This document shows, piece by piece, positions 25,723 through 37,834 of a stretch of DNA of 64,000 bases (position 1 is the first letter of the stretch; each line of letters begins with the position of its first letter). The stretch spans positions 36,407,235 to 36,471,234 of the forward strand of contig NC_081544.1 in the NCBI RefSeq assembly GCF_901000735.1, given 5' to 3'. The notes under the pieces were generated by a model. It worked only from the letters and a program-made list of their open reading frames with translations, was not told where the DNA came from and made no database searches. The translations under genes were made by a program, and so were the position numbers. This DNA comes from Corylus avellana (Eukaryota; Streptophyta; Magnoliopsida; Fagales; Betulaceae).

Positions 25723-26008
25723 AGAAAAGTCAACTACGAGCCTTAAAAGACTTGTCTTTTAGAATGTACTCAATAAATAAGGAAGGCCGATGAATCAAAG
25801 CGAATAAGAAAATGAAATCACCACATTCAATGATTAATCTGGTGTCTGCTTGCATGAGCCTTGAAAGAAAAGCCAACCACGAGCCTTAAAAGACTTGCTT
25901 TCTGGAACCTGCTCAATAAATAAGCAAGGCTGATGAATCGGAAGGAATAAGAAAATGAAATCACCACATTCAATGATTGATTCGGTGTCTCTCCACACTT
26001 GCCTTACA
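25723..26008. repeat. Direct duplication, about 143-bp unit, two copies
   Basis: The segment beginning agaaaagtcaactacgag (25723) recurs at 25866 as agaaaagccaaccacgag. Long stretches match throughout, including gcctttaaaagacttg-like and gaaatcaccacattcaatga sequence, with scattered substitutions. The two copies abut. No ORF or tRNA-like structure was recognised. Confidence 0.8.
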
Positions 26009-28954
26009 TTGTTTATTCATCTTATTCTTAAATTTACTGTCACTAATTTAAACATCAAGGGTAGTTCCGTTGTCACCATTAACAAGTCACTCTAACCCTT
26101 AACTGTTTTGCAGGTCTATGATATTTGAAGTTTGACATGCGCGGTTACTTTATCAACAATTCTTTCGGTTTGAATTTTTGAGAAAATTGTTAATTTACTG
26201 TAGTAGAGGTTCGACCAACATCTCCATTATTCACCGAGTTACAATTGATACAACTCAATTTGTGATAAAGTTAGAAAAGACAAATTACCATTTCATAGAG
26301 TAATCAAAAACTTGGAAATTCCCACCAACTCTAAAGCAATAATTAACCACCTTGGTAGAACTTGGAATATTACTTTGGAATCTTTTGGTACCACAAGCCC
26401 GACAGACGTTCCAGAGAGCAGAAACAGTGCAGAGTCCATAATCCATTGATGAAAGTTGAAACTACACAGAAGGTAGCTGGGGACGGATCTTTGGCAAGAG
26501 CCTCACCTAACCAATAGAGAATTGAAGATTCACTCTCAATTATGAACTTTCAGCATCCAACATGTTTCTGTGAATGAGTTTTTATGTGCCTATTTGTTGG
26601 AACAAATTTTTATAACAATCTGATCGAGCAACAAATATAATTACTGAATCTGGGTATGAGATTGCGCATTCATATATATCATATCAGTTGGAATTTTGTA
26701 TGTCTCAAAGCATAAGCACAAGTCAATTGACAACACGTGCGACGCATTAACTGACAACCAAGACCTTGAATATGTAGACTAGAAAAGCATAATGATCGAG
26801 ATGTGCAAATTAGAATAAACTAATCAGCGTGAGAAAGAGAAAAGAAAAGAGGAAACCAAAGGGCCGACAGACAGGGACCCCTCGTATGAACGAGGAACTA
26901 AAGTAACAACATTTCTATCGCTTTTCCTCTTATGATCAAAGAAGTTGCTTGCTTTTTTTTAATTCAACCTCATAATTCCCGCTTCACCCGGCAGTACAAG
27001 ATGGTTATTCAAGCTGCTTTTAACACTCAAGCTACCAGCTTTGACTGAAATGTGGCCATGTTTACTAAAAAAAAAATTTGTTTCTTGTTTTTTGTTTTTG
27101 TTTTTTCAAGACAAATGCATTAACAAATACTTCAAAATATAACACACTCTAAAAACATAAAAAACAAATACTTTTATTACGAATCTAATTGTTTTACATG
27201 ATTTAATTACAATCTTAATTAAACTCTTGAACATGGCCACTCTCAAGGATCGCCTTTGTTTTGTTTTTTTTGAACAAAAAAAAACTATTGGCCAGAGTGA
27301 ATTCTACCTAAAGTTTAGATCGTTTGGTATCAAAGTTAGCTCCAATGTGGAGTATAAGATTGAATGATTTGCAAATTGTGTGGTTGAGTCACAAAGGGGT
27401 GACCTAGCTATAAATGTCTTGGTGCTATGTGTGATTAGCATAGTATTAAATTATTAACTATTGATAGATTAGTGGAGTTACTAAAAGAGGGAGGATTACG
27501 AGTGGGTCAATATCGATAGAATGGATCAACATGGATGCTACAAAGTGTAGTGGTATTTTACCATTTTAAGTGATGTCCTATATAGCTTAAGTGTAATATT
27601 AACCATTTATAAGTTTTTAGACACCCTCTCCTTATAAGCTGACTTTTAAGATAAATTCTACATGAGATTTGTATAAGATTTTCACATTTATGTCACATAA
27701 AAATAATTAAAAAAAAAAAAACACATTAACAAAGATATTTGTTAATTCGTTACTCGTTATCTTCAAGTCCATAAAGGCCCGTCTCAAATTGCACTATTGC
27801 CAAGTTTGGCAGACGGACCAAGTATAACTCAATTGCCATCTTGTGAGTCTTAGTTTATGGATCAAGAGTGCAATATGCAAATTTAAAGTATTAAAAACTT
27901 AATCGCAGCCATGTGATTTGAAGATGGTGGTGATGATTGATGATCATTTATAATAATAATAATAATAATTAAAACAATGTGACCAAAAGTAGCAGCCTAG
28001 CTCGTGTCCTCATGATTTGCTACCCTAGGAGAACGAATGTGGGTTAGCAAACACTAGCTCTCTTCAAAACTAATCCAACATTAGCTCTCTTCAAAGCTAA
28101 TCCAATTAATAGGGATTAAGACCTTTTAAAATTTTAAGGTGATTCCATGATAGATCAAAGACTCTTAGTAATTGCTTTAAAATTAAATTATTCAAATATT
28201 GTTACCTCAATATTTACCGCATAGGTGAGATACAATGAGTTAATGAAAAATTAAGATATTCTTAAGGTGATAAATTCTATGGCAAGATCTATATCATTTA
28301 ATTACAAAATAATGATAAAGATTTGAAGAACTCTACCGCGTAACATTATCTTAGGAAATCTATAAGATTTTAATAAAACTAATTATCAATACACTTTTCA
28401 ATCAATTTGCTGATTTTTCAAATTATTAGTACTAGCTCAATTTGCTGATTTTTTTTTTTTTTTTTGCTGTTAAAAAAGTACTAACTCATAACCCGCGCTA
28501 TGCACGGGATTCTCTTCATTGTAATTTAATTAAAAAAAATTAATGTATTTTCATTGTATTTTTTATTATAGGTTGTAAAATATATATATATATATATTAA
28601 AAATCGATTTTTAGAAACCGGTTCAATCTCACGCACTCTTTGAAAGGAAATAATAAAAGGAAAAATCATGTGTTAATAAAGAGAGAGATCATAAAGAAAT
28701 TATTAAAAACCGGTTCAATCTCAAAGAGCACATTCAATTATTAATATTATGAGTAAAAAACCCGGTTTATTATTTAAAAAAAAAAAGATTTCACGCCACA
28801 TTTCGCAATTCTAAGAAGAGTTTTGGCTATTTTGTATATATATATATATATATGATGATTTCATTTTGTTTAATATTCCAGTCTTAACTGTCTTTTTGTT
28901 AATTCTCACCACAGGCGTGGACTCACTGGACTGCACAGTCTGCACCAACCAATC

Positions 28955-29067
28955 TGGGCTAAAACTACACCAAGCTCATGCCCATTCTCATCCTGGGCCA
29001 GTATAAAACATATAAGAGGCCTGATCCCATCCCAAACAAAACCTACTAAGCCCAAAAAGTGCGGCCC
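28955..29067 (+). promoter_or_regulatory. TSSC4 promoter with four site II (TGGGCY) motifs
   Basis: tgggct at 28955, tgggcc at 28994, and the reverse-strand equivalents agccca (about 29049) and ggccca (29062) lie 125-235 bp upstream of the start codon. Clusters of TGGGCY/RGCCCA are common in plant promoters of housekeeping, ribosomal and RNA-processing genes. This fits a splicing factor. Confidence 0.5.
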
Positions 29068-29190
29068 AAAATTTAAATGACCACAACACCCCGCAGAAAC
29101 CAGAAAATATCCCAAAAGGCGGTTCCTCTGCCAATCTGCTTTGTCTAAAGAATCACACACGCACACCGAAGAAAAAACCCTCGAATTCTA

Positions 29191-31134
29191 ATGGCGTCTT
29201 CAGAATCTATGGACGATAGCTTCCGAGTCCGAGTCGAGAAGGTCTTCGGATCCCTCGCGCCGTCAAAGTCTCCGGCTCTGCAGTCTTCGCCGTGGTCCCT
29301 CACCGACGACGAGGTCGAGCGGAGAGAGTGGAGGCGGGGCACGGACACCTCCGATCGCGACGACACGCCGTGCTCGTCTGCGTTCGACGAGTTTTTCAAG
29401 AAGGACGAGAAGGCTTCGTGGAGGAAGCTTCGCAGAGCGCGCCAAGAAGATCTCGATGATCTCGACGACGGCGATGAACAGTCGGACCGGTCGTTTGGAG
29501 GAAACGAAGGCGACAGAGATGCATGGGAAATCAGATCTTCGATTGGCTTGGACCCCACTCTCGACCGCGAGGTAATTGTATTTGTTAATTGTTATTTATA
29601 TAACTTATATATATTTTTGCACAAATCTATCTTTGCTCTTTTTTTTTTGGTAAGCCCTTAGGTGGCAAAATCTGAACCATTTAATTAGGATTCAAAATAA
29701 ACAAATGTGTTATATACGCACATATAATATGTAACGAGGTTCAACATTGTTGTGATTCATGAATTGTCCAACATGCTTGCTTAATTGTTTGAGGAGCTAT
29801 AAGATTAAACGAAATCCATAACAATGAAGTGATGGTAATGAGCTTACTTTTTATGTAGTTCGAGGGAAATGCTATGGATGATGTGAAAGATTGATAACAG
29901 TAATTAATAGAAATGGGATTCAAATCTTTTGATTATCGATGCTCCGTGGTTTTCTGACGTGAGCATTCTATTCATATGGAGTGACATTGATGTTAAGTGG
30001 GGGGGAAAGCCATAGACATTGTCGATCTTGTCGTAGCATAGTGGTGAGAGCATTTCAAAAATAGTGGAATGAAGGGATGGTTGATGAGTTGGAGTTGTTT
30101 CAATTTGAGTGTTTACTGAACAGAGGAACATAATTTGTTCACACGTAGGTTACTTTTTCGTCTACTTGTGCTTTGCTAGTGGAGGCTGACTCTTTGTGTT
30201 TCTTCTATTTGACTGGAACTGGCTGCAGGAAGAGGAAGATGAATATGACAAAGTGGCTATTGGCAGAGAAAATGCCGGTGATCGCTTGTTTATGAGTGAT
30301 GTTACTGATCATGGGTCATATTTAAACTCTCACAATGTTCTTTCCAATCCATCACACGGTACTGCTAAAGACCCACGTGAAAATCGCTTGGCTGCAAGAA
30401 TTCGGCTGAAAGAAGACGAAGTTGAAGCCCAAAATTACACTTTCGGTCATGTTCATAACGCAGAAGTTAAGGGACAGCGAGTAGAAGCATCTAAAGACTG
30501 TAATCAACCGAGGCCTATTTTAAAGAGGAAGGACAATAATGCAGTTTCCAGGTCACAAAAACGTGTCAGGTTTGACCCTAGTTGTAGATACGGTTCTGAA
30601 GAAGCGATAGAAAAGTCTGAGGGTGCCCCCGTGATGGAGGCTACAGTTTCAGATGATGGATCTCAGATGGTCCAAAATGCTTCTAGGGTTCCAGATTATC
30701 TACTTAATCCTTCCAAGTATACGTACTATAGTTTTGATTCAACAAGTGAGATTGATGAAGAATCTAATGCTCAAGCATGTATGGACTCCCTTAATCTAGT
30801 GAAAGAGTTAAAGCTGCCAGATTCGGGGTTAGAGCCAGCAGATTCTTCAGCTGATCTGCCAAAGTCAGTGATATTCATTCCGAAGAAAAAGTCTAGTGAT
30901 GCCAAAGCAGTAAGTGATAGCGCTGTGTTAAAGCAAAATAAGGAAGAAAATCATAAGCAATCCTTGCACAGAACGGACTTTTCTTCAGGAATTGCTGCTG
31001 GGGAAGCCCAATATGAAGTTAGTGCAATGGCGGAGGATGAAACAGAAACAAATGCAGCAGATAGAAGCGCTGGTTTCCAAAGACCTGGTCGGAAGTATAG
31101 GACAAAATCAAGGTCAGATGACCTTGACTCTTGA
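29191..31134 (+). CDS. TSSC4: TSSC4 family protein (U5 snRNP assembly factor homologue)
   Basis: Two exons, 29191-29571 and 30229-31134, give 428 aa with a phase-0 intron. Three blocks match animal TSSC4 in order: an N-terminal MDDSFRVRVEKVFGSL helix (7-22), the signature VPDYLLNPSKYTYYSFD (281-297; VPDYVxHPxxWTKYSLxD in animals) followed by an acidic helix, and VIFIPKK. TSSC4 binds U5 snRNP and promotes U5 and tri-snRNP assembly in the nucleus. The remainder is acidic and disordered, with a basic patch PRPILKRK and KRVRFDP (about 220-245) that contains a PILK and an RVRF motif, possibly phosphatase-1 docking. The first exon is much more GC-rich than the second. Plant members are usually 'unknown protein'; I infer the splicing role from family resemblance. 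The ATG is the first after the site II promoter motifs. Confidence 0.8.
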
Positions 31135-32177
31135 TGTTCTTCTGAAGTTTCAGACAGGCTCAAGTAATGGTACATGTTAGATTTCTTACAGAAATCTCAT
31201 GGTATCATTTGGACATTTTTTTATCACTTGGTAACTCATTGTCTTTCTTATTATATATTCACCTTATCTTCTCCAGGTCACTATACATATAATATGCTCA
31301 CCATGGTTACATTTGAGCTCCGATTGCCCTTGATGAGTTAATGTGGTAAAAACCAAAATCTTATTGTTAGTTTTCCCATGTATGGGCTAGTCATGCTTTC
31401 TAGTGATCCTCTGGATACTACATTGGTTTGAAAAGTTGAATTGCACCCGTTGTATCATGTCACCAATGTTAAAATCATACAGGGGGGAATATTTATGACA
31501 TGCTATCTGTTAACCATAAGAATAAGCTACGGGTTACATGAATTTCAATTGCTTTGATGAGAATTTTCAGTAGAAATTTCTCTTCATTTTTCAATTTCTC
31601 TGATTTTTGTTTTGTCAAAAATTCTATCAAATTGGGGCTTCCTCCATTCTTTTTCCTCTTGGTAATAATATTTTCTTCTAACCATTTATCACACCAATGT
31701 ATATAAACATAAGTTTTGAGTCTCATTTCCAGATGCCAACTTATCATGCATGAGGAAGGTCACATCAGTAGTCCATAGGCCCAATATGATAAAATGAAGC
31801 AATACTTCAGATCATGCAGCTTGTTATATTCAATATACTGTACAAAAACCGAAACAATCACGGGATAATCCATATAAAACTGGAGGTATATAACAGAAAA
31901 GCAGCAGAAATGTGGTACTCGTCGCTGAAATTTCTATAACCAATATCTGTATATGGAACCTATACTGCAATAATAAGCCACAAAAGTGGCAAATCAAGAA
32001 GATTTATATAGAAAGAAATGAAAAAAAAAAGAAAAAAAGAAGGGATTTGAATGGCATACTGGATGTCATCTAGAGATAAATAATTGAATCTTATCCTCCA
32101 ATTCTTGGGCCTCCGCTATTATCTATGGGTGTTGGAGAGAACTTCATTATGTACACTGTATTCAGGTTCCCCTTCCG
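31135..32177. other. Convergent 3' flanks of TSSC4 (+) and ASR3 (-)
   Basis: About 1 kb between two convergent stop codons. It contains AT-rich 3' UTR-like sequence for both genes and no additional gene. No clear terminator signal can be assigned. Confidence 0.6.
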
Positions 32178-33734
32178 CTACAACTTATCTGCAATTCTTC
32201 CTAAAGCATCCGCAAGCTTATTAAGAACACCAATCAAGCTATTGACATCATCTTTCCGCTGTTCACGATCCAGTTGGAAATTCGCATTCTGAGCTTCAAG
32301 TTGGGCGGTCAGCATTTTCCCATTCCTTTCCAGCACATCAACCAACTGATTCTGCATACCAATTGGTTCCTCGTCTTCTTCGGTTGCTAACCTTTTCCGC
32401 TTACGACCGTCTTGAGAAGCAGATCCCATCTCAGGCTGTTTCTCGTTTGTTGATCCTGCAGACGAGCAAGAGTGAATAAAAACACAAGATAACCAATGGT
32501 ATTGGACGGCATAATTTGAACAGCTTTTGGCTTAAACTCATTGAAATGGTTCTCAAATAACTCAGATGATGATTACTGTACAGTGGGTCTACAAATAATC
32601 CTACAATTAATTAATTAATTAATTAACTTGTGCACTTTCAAGCTAACTTATGGACAAGTGAAGCCTGTAATTGCAAGTGAATTTGAGTGGGACTGAAGTT
32701 TGTTCTACAAAGTCAACATTTGTTAGCCATTAACCAATTAAGAGCTTCTTCTTTACCTTGACCCTGACAGCCTCGTGGTGCTGGTTGATACTGCTTCTCT
32801 GCCAAACAAAGAAACCAAAATCATGACAATTATCCACGATAAATATTACATACCAAAACCGTAACAAAAAGAAGATATAGGGAGAGACTAAAAAGGGTAA
32901 AAATATATATATATATATAAATTAAAAAAAAAAAAATGGTTTTATCAATAAAAGAACCAAAAACAAAACTATTCGTTCAGGATGGGGATCCAAACCCACT
33001 TGAGATTCAGACCGCCCCAAACAAAGCCCAACAATCTTCAATTTACCTGAAATTGGCATAGGAGCAGGAACCGTAGTATCCTTCGTCTTCTCGGGGCTCC
33101 GACCCGATTCCTCCTGCTCGAAATCAGAGAACAACCCGTCCTCCGCTGCGGTGGCCCGCCCACTATCGAACATCGCGCCCCCCTCCTCCGTATTCTCCGA
33201 CGCAGGAGCCGGACCCGAAGCGAGAGCCAAAGCCAGGCCCGGAGCCTCCGGGGCAGCGGGCGACCCGGAATCCAAGATATCATAAACCTCCTTGTCGAAA
33301 AACCCCGGCAACCTCCTTTCCCTCCTCAGGTCGTTCCTCATCACCCAAAACGACTCAGTTTCGTCCTTCACCTGAGACTCCCATTCCTTGATCTTCTTGA
33401 AGTCTCCGGCCAGATTGCTCCACCGCTTCCGGCACTGGACCGGCCCCCGGTTCACCCCGTGCCTCTTGCAGTACGAAGAGACCGAGGCCCACTTGGGCTC
33501 CACCTGGCCCGACCCGAACGCCAACCCGGAGGTCCGTCCACGCCTCGCCCGGGTCTCCGCGACCCGTTTTCCCTGTATGAGCACCAGAATCTCCTGCCTC
33601 GTCCACCGGGGGAGCCTCGGCGTTTTGTCGCCGTCGACGGAGGTGGGCCTGGCGTCGACGCCGTTACTCGCGCCATCCGTCTCGCCGTCAACGCCGTTTT
33701 GAGCGAGGCTTATTAGGTGCTGCTCCAAAGCCAT
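32178..33734 (-). CDS. ASR3: Trihelix transcription factor ASR3-like repressor
   Basis: Three exons, 33734-33047, 32798-32757 and 32455-32178, sum to 1008 nt (335 aa; Arabidopsis ASR3 is about 314 aa), all GT-AG. The single trihelix (GT-type Myb-like) DNA-binding domain spans about 41-155, with RLPRWTRQEILVLIQGKR, EPKWASVSSYCKRHGVNRG and QCRKRWSNLAGDFKKIKEWE. LALAL at 167-171 fits an LxLxL EAR repression motif. The C-terminus (about 260-335) has a nuclear-type basic stretch (RKRKR) and a coiled coil (QNQLVDVLERNGKMLTAQLE) ending KLADALGRIADKL. ASR3 is a MAPK-phosphorylated repressor that damps pattern-triggered immunity. The middle, proline/alanine/glutamate-rich part of exon 1 is GC-rich and gives several long spurious frames. 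The start MALEQ matches the family. Confidence 0.9.
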
Positions 33735-33986
33735 GGTAAACGCAAAAAAAGGAAAAAGAAAAACGGGATTTTCAAAGACACGTGACTTAACTAAACGAAT
33801 CTTTGGAAGTAACGGCGTTTTGTGGGGAGGGATCCGTTACGGCGTTTAAAGGGAGACAGAGGGAGAGAGAGAGAGAGAGAGCTCCGTAATGAAGAGAGGT
33901 GGGGAGAGATAGGAAAGAAAGAAAGAAGAGAGGGAGGGACTAAGGGAGGGATGGAGGGAGAGAAAAAGGAGAGGTGTGCTGTGGAT
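33735..33986 (-). promoter_or_regulatory. ASR3 5' leader / proximal promoter, CT-rich
   Basis: On the plus strand this is a strongly purine-rich tract (gagagagagaga at about 33863-33880, then aaagaaagaaagaagagagggaggga). Read in the gene direction it is a pyrimidine-rich leader, common in plant 5' UTRs and core promoters (GA/CT elements). It ends where the duplicated intergenic sequence begins. Confidence 0.5.
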
Positions 33987-34748
33987 TTTGTTTTAGTATA
34001 TTTACTGGCTTAATACTATTCGGCTATTGACCCTTAACCCCTGATTAGGGTTTTTTTGATATAATTTATTAGGGTTATTATCTTTTAATCCTCCATTAAA
34101 TGGGATTTTCTTCCTCGTTTTGGACATGATATATTAAAACCCAAATTCATAATCTAATTAAAATACCTTTGTTGAGCACAAAACCATGTAAGGTCATTTT
34201 CTTTTGGATTATAATTTTGGTTTATAGCATTTTTTTCGGCTACCTTTTTTTCCGGGTATATTCACATATACTTTTCTCATGGCGATGTTTGGTCAATTTG
34301 TTAATATTCGAAATTTGAAACGTTCAAAGGGTAGTGTGATTTTGATATTGGATATTTTGTTTGTGTTGTGATAATAAATAAAAAGATGCCGTTGAATATT
34401 ATAATCCAAGTATTAACTTGTTTCTCCAAATCGTGGTTAGTCACAAACCAGGGTGTGTCAGACTTAAACCAAGTTGATAAGGGCATCCTACCCTACCACT
34501 AAGTAAAAATTTTCTCCACCTCTGCTTTCCTTCTCAACCTCTCTTATCCCATTGAATCATTTCCTCTAATCTTTGCTTAATGGCTAATGCTTATGGATGG
34601 CCCTTTCCATTAAAGCCACTTTTTTCTTGTTTGGACTTTGCCCAAATTATTGATGAGGGTACCACTGCTCTCCCTAGCATATAAAAACATCAACATCCCA
34701 AGGCACAACAAATCCCTTTTTTTTTTTCTTTTTTTTTTTCTTGGGTTT

Positions 34749-34781
<33 letters not shown>

Positions 34782-35212
34782 GAGGCTCTAAATTTCTTGT
34801 TAATAATTAGCCCAAAGTTTGATTATAATAATATTTGGCCAAGGTTTATTATATCCTAATCGGAAGGTTACAAAGATGACTTTGGAAGCACATGTGTCAT
34901 GAGGGGTTTGTGACTTGAGGGGTTAGTACGGGGTCATATTCTCCTTGTGATCCGGTGGGGACCGAGGTGTGATGCCATATCGTCTGGGCTTTGCCAAATC
35001 TTATTTACACTTCTTCAGTTTTTTTTCTTTTTTCTTTAATTGTTATTAACCTTGTATGATCTAGACTTCAATAATTTGTTCTAATACCATTATCATTTAT
35101 TTTAAAATATTAAATTAATAAAAATTGTAAATTTAATTATTTAATTAATATGTTAACAACCTCTCTTAAGTAGACTCTACCATGTATCTATATTTATGAA
35201 TATTACTTTCTT

Positions 35213-35417
35213 TTTTTTTTAATTAAAAGAGGGGGGAGGGGCGACCAGTGTAGATTTCCCCCCCTGGGCGTGACCATAGGGGCCCCCCCTCGCCATGGAA
35301 TGTCCGGTTTGAACCATAGCTACTGCCTAAGCGGCGAGCCCGTCACCACAGCCCCACAAAGGTGCGAGTTGGTAAAGCCCAGAGTTGAGCACGCACTACT
35401 ACCGCAAGCGGGTTCTT
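35213..35417 (-). mobile_element. Inserted SINE-like segment present in copy A only
   Basis: About 200 bp, GC-rich relative to its surroundings, replaces a short agattagctactttcac stretch found in copy B (about 40741-40757). In reverse orientation it contains a B-box-like ggttcaaacc and ends in an A-rich tail (complement of tttttttttttaatt at 35211-35225). It is therefore probably a second, unrelated retro-element, but no complete A box or target duplication is visible. Confidence 0.45.
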
Positions 35418-35418
35418 T

Positions 35419-35529
35419 ATATATATATTTGTTGACATGTCTGCACAAGAGGGAGGAGGAGAGATTTGAATTAGTGACCTCCGCTTCATAAAGCGTGGTC
35501 CACAGCCGATTGAGCTACCCATTGTGGAC
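35419..35529 (-). mobile_element. tRNA-derived SINE, copy A (left end disturbed)
   Basis: The complement reads tgtccacaatgggtagctcaatcgg (A-box-like head), then cactaattcaaatctc (B-box-like), a pyrimidine-rich body, acatgtcaac and an (AT)n tail. The right flank is ctttcacttta as in copy B. The left flank is replaced by the 35213-35417 insertion, so its own target duplication is lost. It belongs to the same family as 1047-1173. Confidence 0.7.
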
Positions 35530-37719
35530 ACTTTCACTTTATAATTTTAGTAGTTTTGGATGTTCACAAAATCTTATGAATTTTGATTAAATTATATGTT
35601 AGTCATTATTTCTAGTTGATTTTTTTTTTTTTTACATAATAATTAACAAAAACCTAACGATTCAGCACATCCGGTCTTTTGATTGTTATGTTGGTTTTAG
35701 AAGTAAACCTCGTCCAAAAAGCTTTATCTAGGTCAAGTTGTAAGATCAACTATAAAATTTATTATGCAATATTTCTAAAAGAATTTTCTTTATTTTATAA
35801 ATTTTTTTTTTAAAAAAAAAATGTTACAAAATAGGGTATTTCTAAATGGAAGAAGAATAGGAGACCCATTAAGAAAACTAACATAAGGTGAGAAGAAGCC
35901 ACCTTAACTAACAAATGTGCTAAAAAATTAACACTTTCAAAAAACTTTCAAAAGGCAAGAGAAAATGAAAGAGTTGAAACCCACACCAAAGTGGTCTTCT
36001 ATAGGATCATGACACATACATTTTAACTTTTAAGTAACATATCTATTTTCTTAAAAATCACTAACCTCAATTAAGGTAGAGGTAGTGATGTTTTAGGTCA
36101 TTAGCTATAGGGAGAAAAAATCATCACACCTGTACAAATTAACGACTAAACTCATCACATGTGTACCCAACACTAAAGGGTTATTGACCTCTATATTTAC
36201 CATCATATTTTCTACAAGCATGCTACTATCACATTCCATTTTAAGGTTCAAAATATTAAATTACCACTTCTTAAACTCATAGAAAATGTTTGATCAAATC
36301 ATTTAAGGGTAGAGTCTACATATCCCCTCAAACTACCATGCAATTGACAATGTCTCTCCTCTCAAACTACCATAATTTGTCAATGTCCCCCTTAATGACG
36401 AAAATACCCTTAAAATAAAAATTTTAAAAAAAAAACTAAAAAAAAAAAATCAGGGTATGGAATTTAATTATTTTTTTTTTTCAAATTTATTGGAATATTT
36501 TTTGCCTTATTGAAAAAAATTTATAGTCATTTTTGTCTTTTTGTTAGCTTTGAGGGAGTATGTGGACTTTTTCCAATAATTTAATTCATATTTAAGCATC
36601 CTTCCTCACATATGAGCTCAAACTTTCTTTTAATAAGTGGGACCCAATATATGAAATATTTAATTAAAATTGAAGGCATGGAAACAAGATTTAAATCTAT
36701 GATATTTGCTCTAATACTATGTTAAATTATTAATAGTCCAAAAAGCTCAAACTCATAGGAAATAGTTTAATTATTTAAGTAATATTAGGAACACAATGTT
36801 TATTTAAAAATTAACATTTAAATTATATAAACACAATGTTTGAAATTTCTGTTTTTTTTTTTTTTCTTCTTCTTCTTCTTTATATTCGAAACTTCTAATG
36901 GTTATTACAGAAATAGTAATGTCATATGTAGGACTCGTGTCTTTCTTTTATCCTCATAAATATGGTGTAACTTTTAAAATTTTCATTAATTCAAAATTCA
37001 ATAATAATTCATTACTCTTATAAAAATTCAAAGTACATATATTGTTAGTCAACTGCTATAAAATGGCAATTTTGTCTATATTTTTAAAAGAACATAATGA
37101 ATGTCTTACACACTAGAATCTAGATGGCTAAGATATTTGCATTATTACAAGATTATAAACTTCTATATTCATCCGATTTTCAATATATATATATATTCCT
37201 CCTTGTCTGTAAGGGTTACTTTAGGAATTGATGGGGGGCTAAGATTATAAATCCCTTGGGCTGATTGGTTTGGTGAAAGAAAAAAGAGTAATGATATAAT
37301 AAAGAGATTATTTAGAAAAAAAAAAAAATTATAATTATTATTATAATAATTAGGCAGCTTACATCATAGCAAATACATGCAACCGATGAAGTGTCTTCTA
37401 GCTAGTAAGCAAAAGAACACCTACCCACGCCACGCATGGCCTTCAATGTTGTTTTCTACTTAAAAACATTTTTCAAATGCTGAAGTAGGTGTCGATAATA
37501 AGAAAGAGCCAACTTCGTTCGTAGTCACCAGGAGCCCTACATTTGAGGAAGAGGTGATATATATATACGGGTTCCGTTAAAAAAAGAGTCAGCTTTCGTA
37601 TTCTGATTGTGCTTTCCGTAACTCCGTTTGACAACTGTGACGGCAAAAGCTACTGAGTTGCACGCGCCTCCAAAGAATTATGTGCTAATATTTTAAGGGA
37701 ATTATGATATGAAAATCAC

Positions 37720-37834
37720 CCTTTTTTTTTTTAATAAATTTTTTATGTTTGCACAAGAAAGGAGAGGGATTCGAACTAAGTAATATCCGATTTATTAGGT
37801 GTAATCTTAACCGATTGAATTATCTCTTGGGGAC
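37720..37834 (-). mobile_element. tRNA-derived SINE with 14-bp TSD (copy A)
   Basis: A 115-bp element flanked by the perfect direct repeat gatatgaaaatcac (37706-37719 and 37835-37848). The complement begins cgtccccaagagataattcaatcgg, with an A-box-like tract, then agttcgaatcc (B box), a pyrimidine-rich body, and a poly-A end (the T run at 37722 on the plus strand). The same insertion is in copies B and C. Confidence 0.88.

Larger units (their letters stand above)
21201..28900. other. Gene-poor AT-rich intergenic region
   Basis: About 7.7 kb with no spliced or unspliced gene I can support on either strand. It contains (AT)n tracts (22026-22052, 28579-28597, 28835-28852), MITE-like elements (22500-22680, 23662-23867), a 143-bp direct duplication (25723-26008), a GAA/A-rich tract near 24580-24600, and a short direct repeat of aaaccggttcaatctca near 28615 and 28708. 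It separates the AGD3 promoter from the TSSC4 promoter. Confidence 0.6.

Noticed and set aside
28906..29166. 86-residue minus-strand frame upstream of TSSC4
   Set aside because: It overlaps the site II promoter of the plus-strand gene and has no recognised domain.
33038..33716. Several 79-104-residue frames on both strands within ASR3 exon 1
   Set aside because: Shadow frames caused by the high GC content of the exon. The ASR3 frame has a complete trihelix domain and family-wide length.
34301..34486. 61-residue open frame repeated at 39832-40017
   Set aside because: Identical only because copies A and B are the same sequence. No recognisable protein features.
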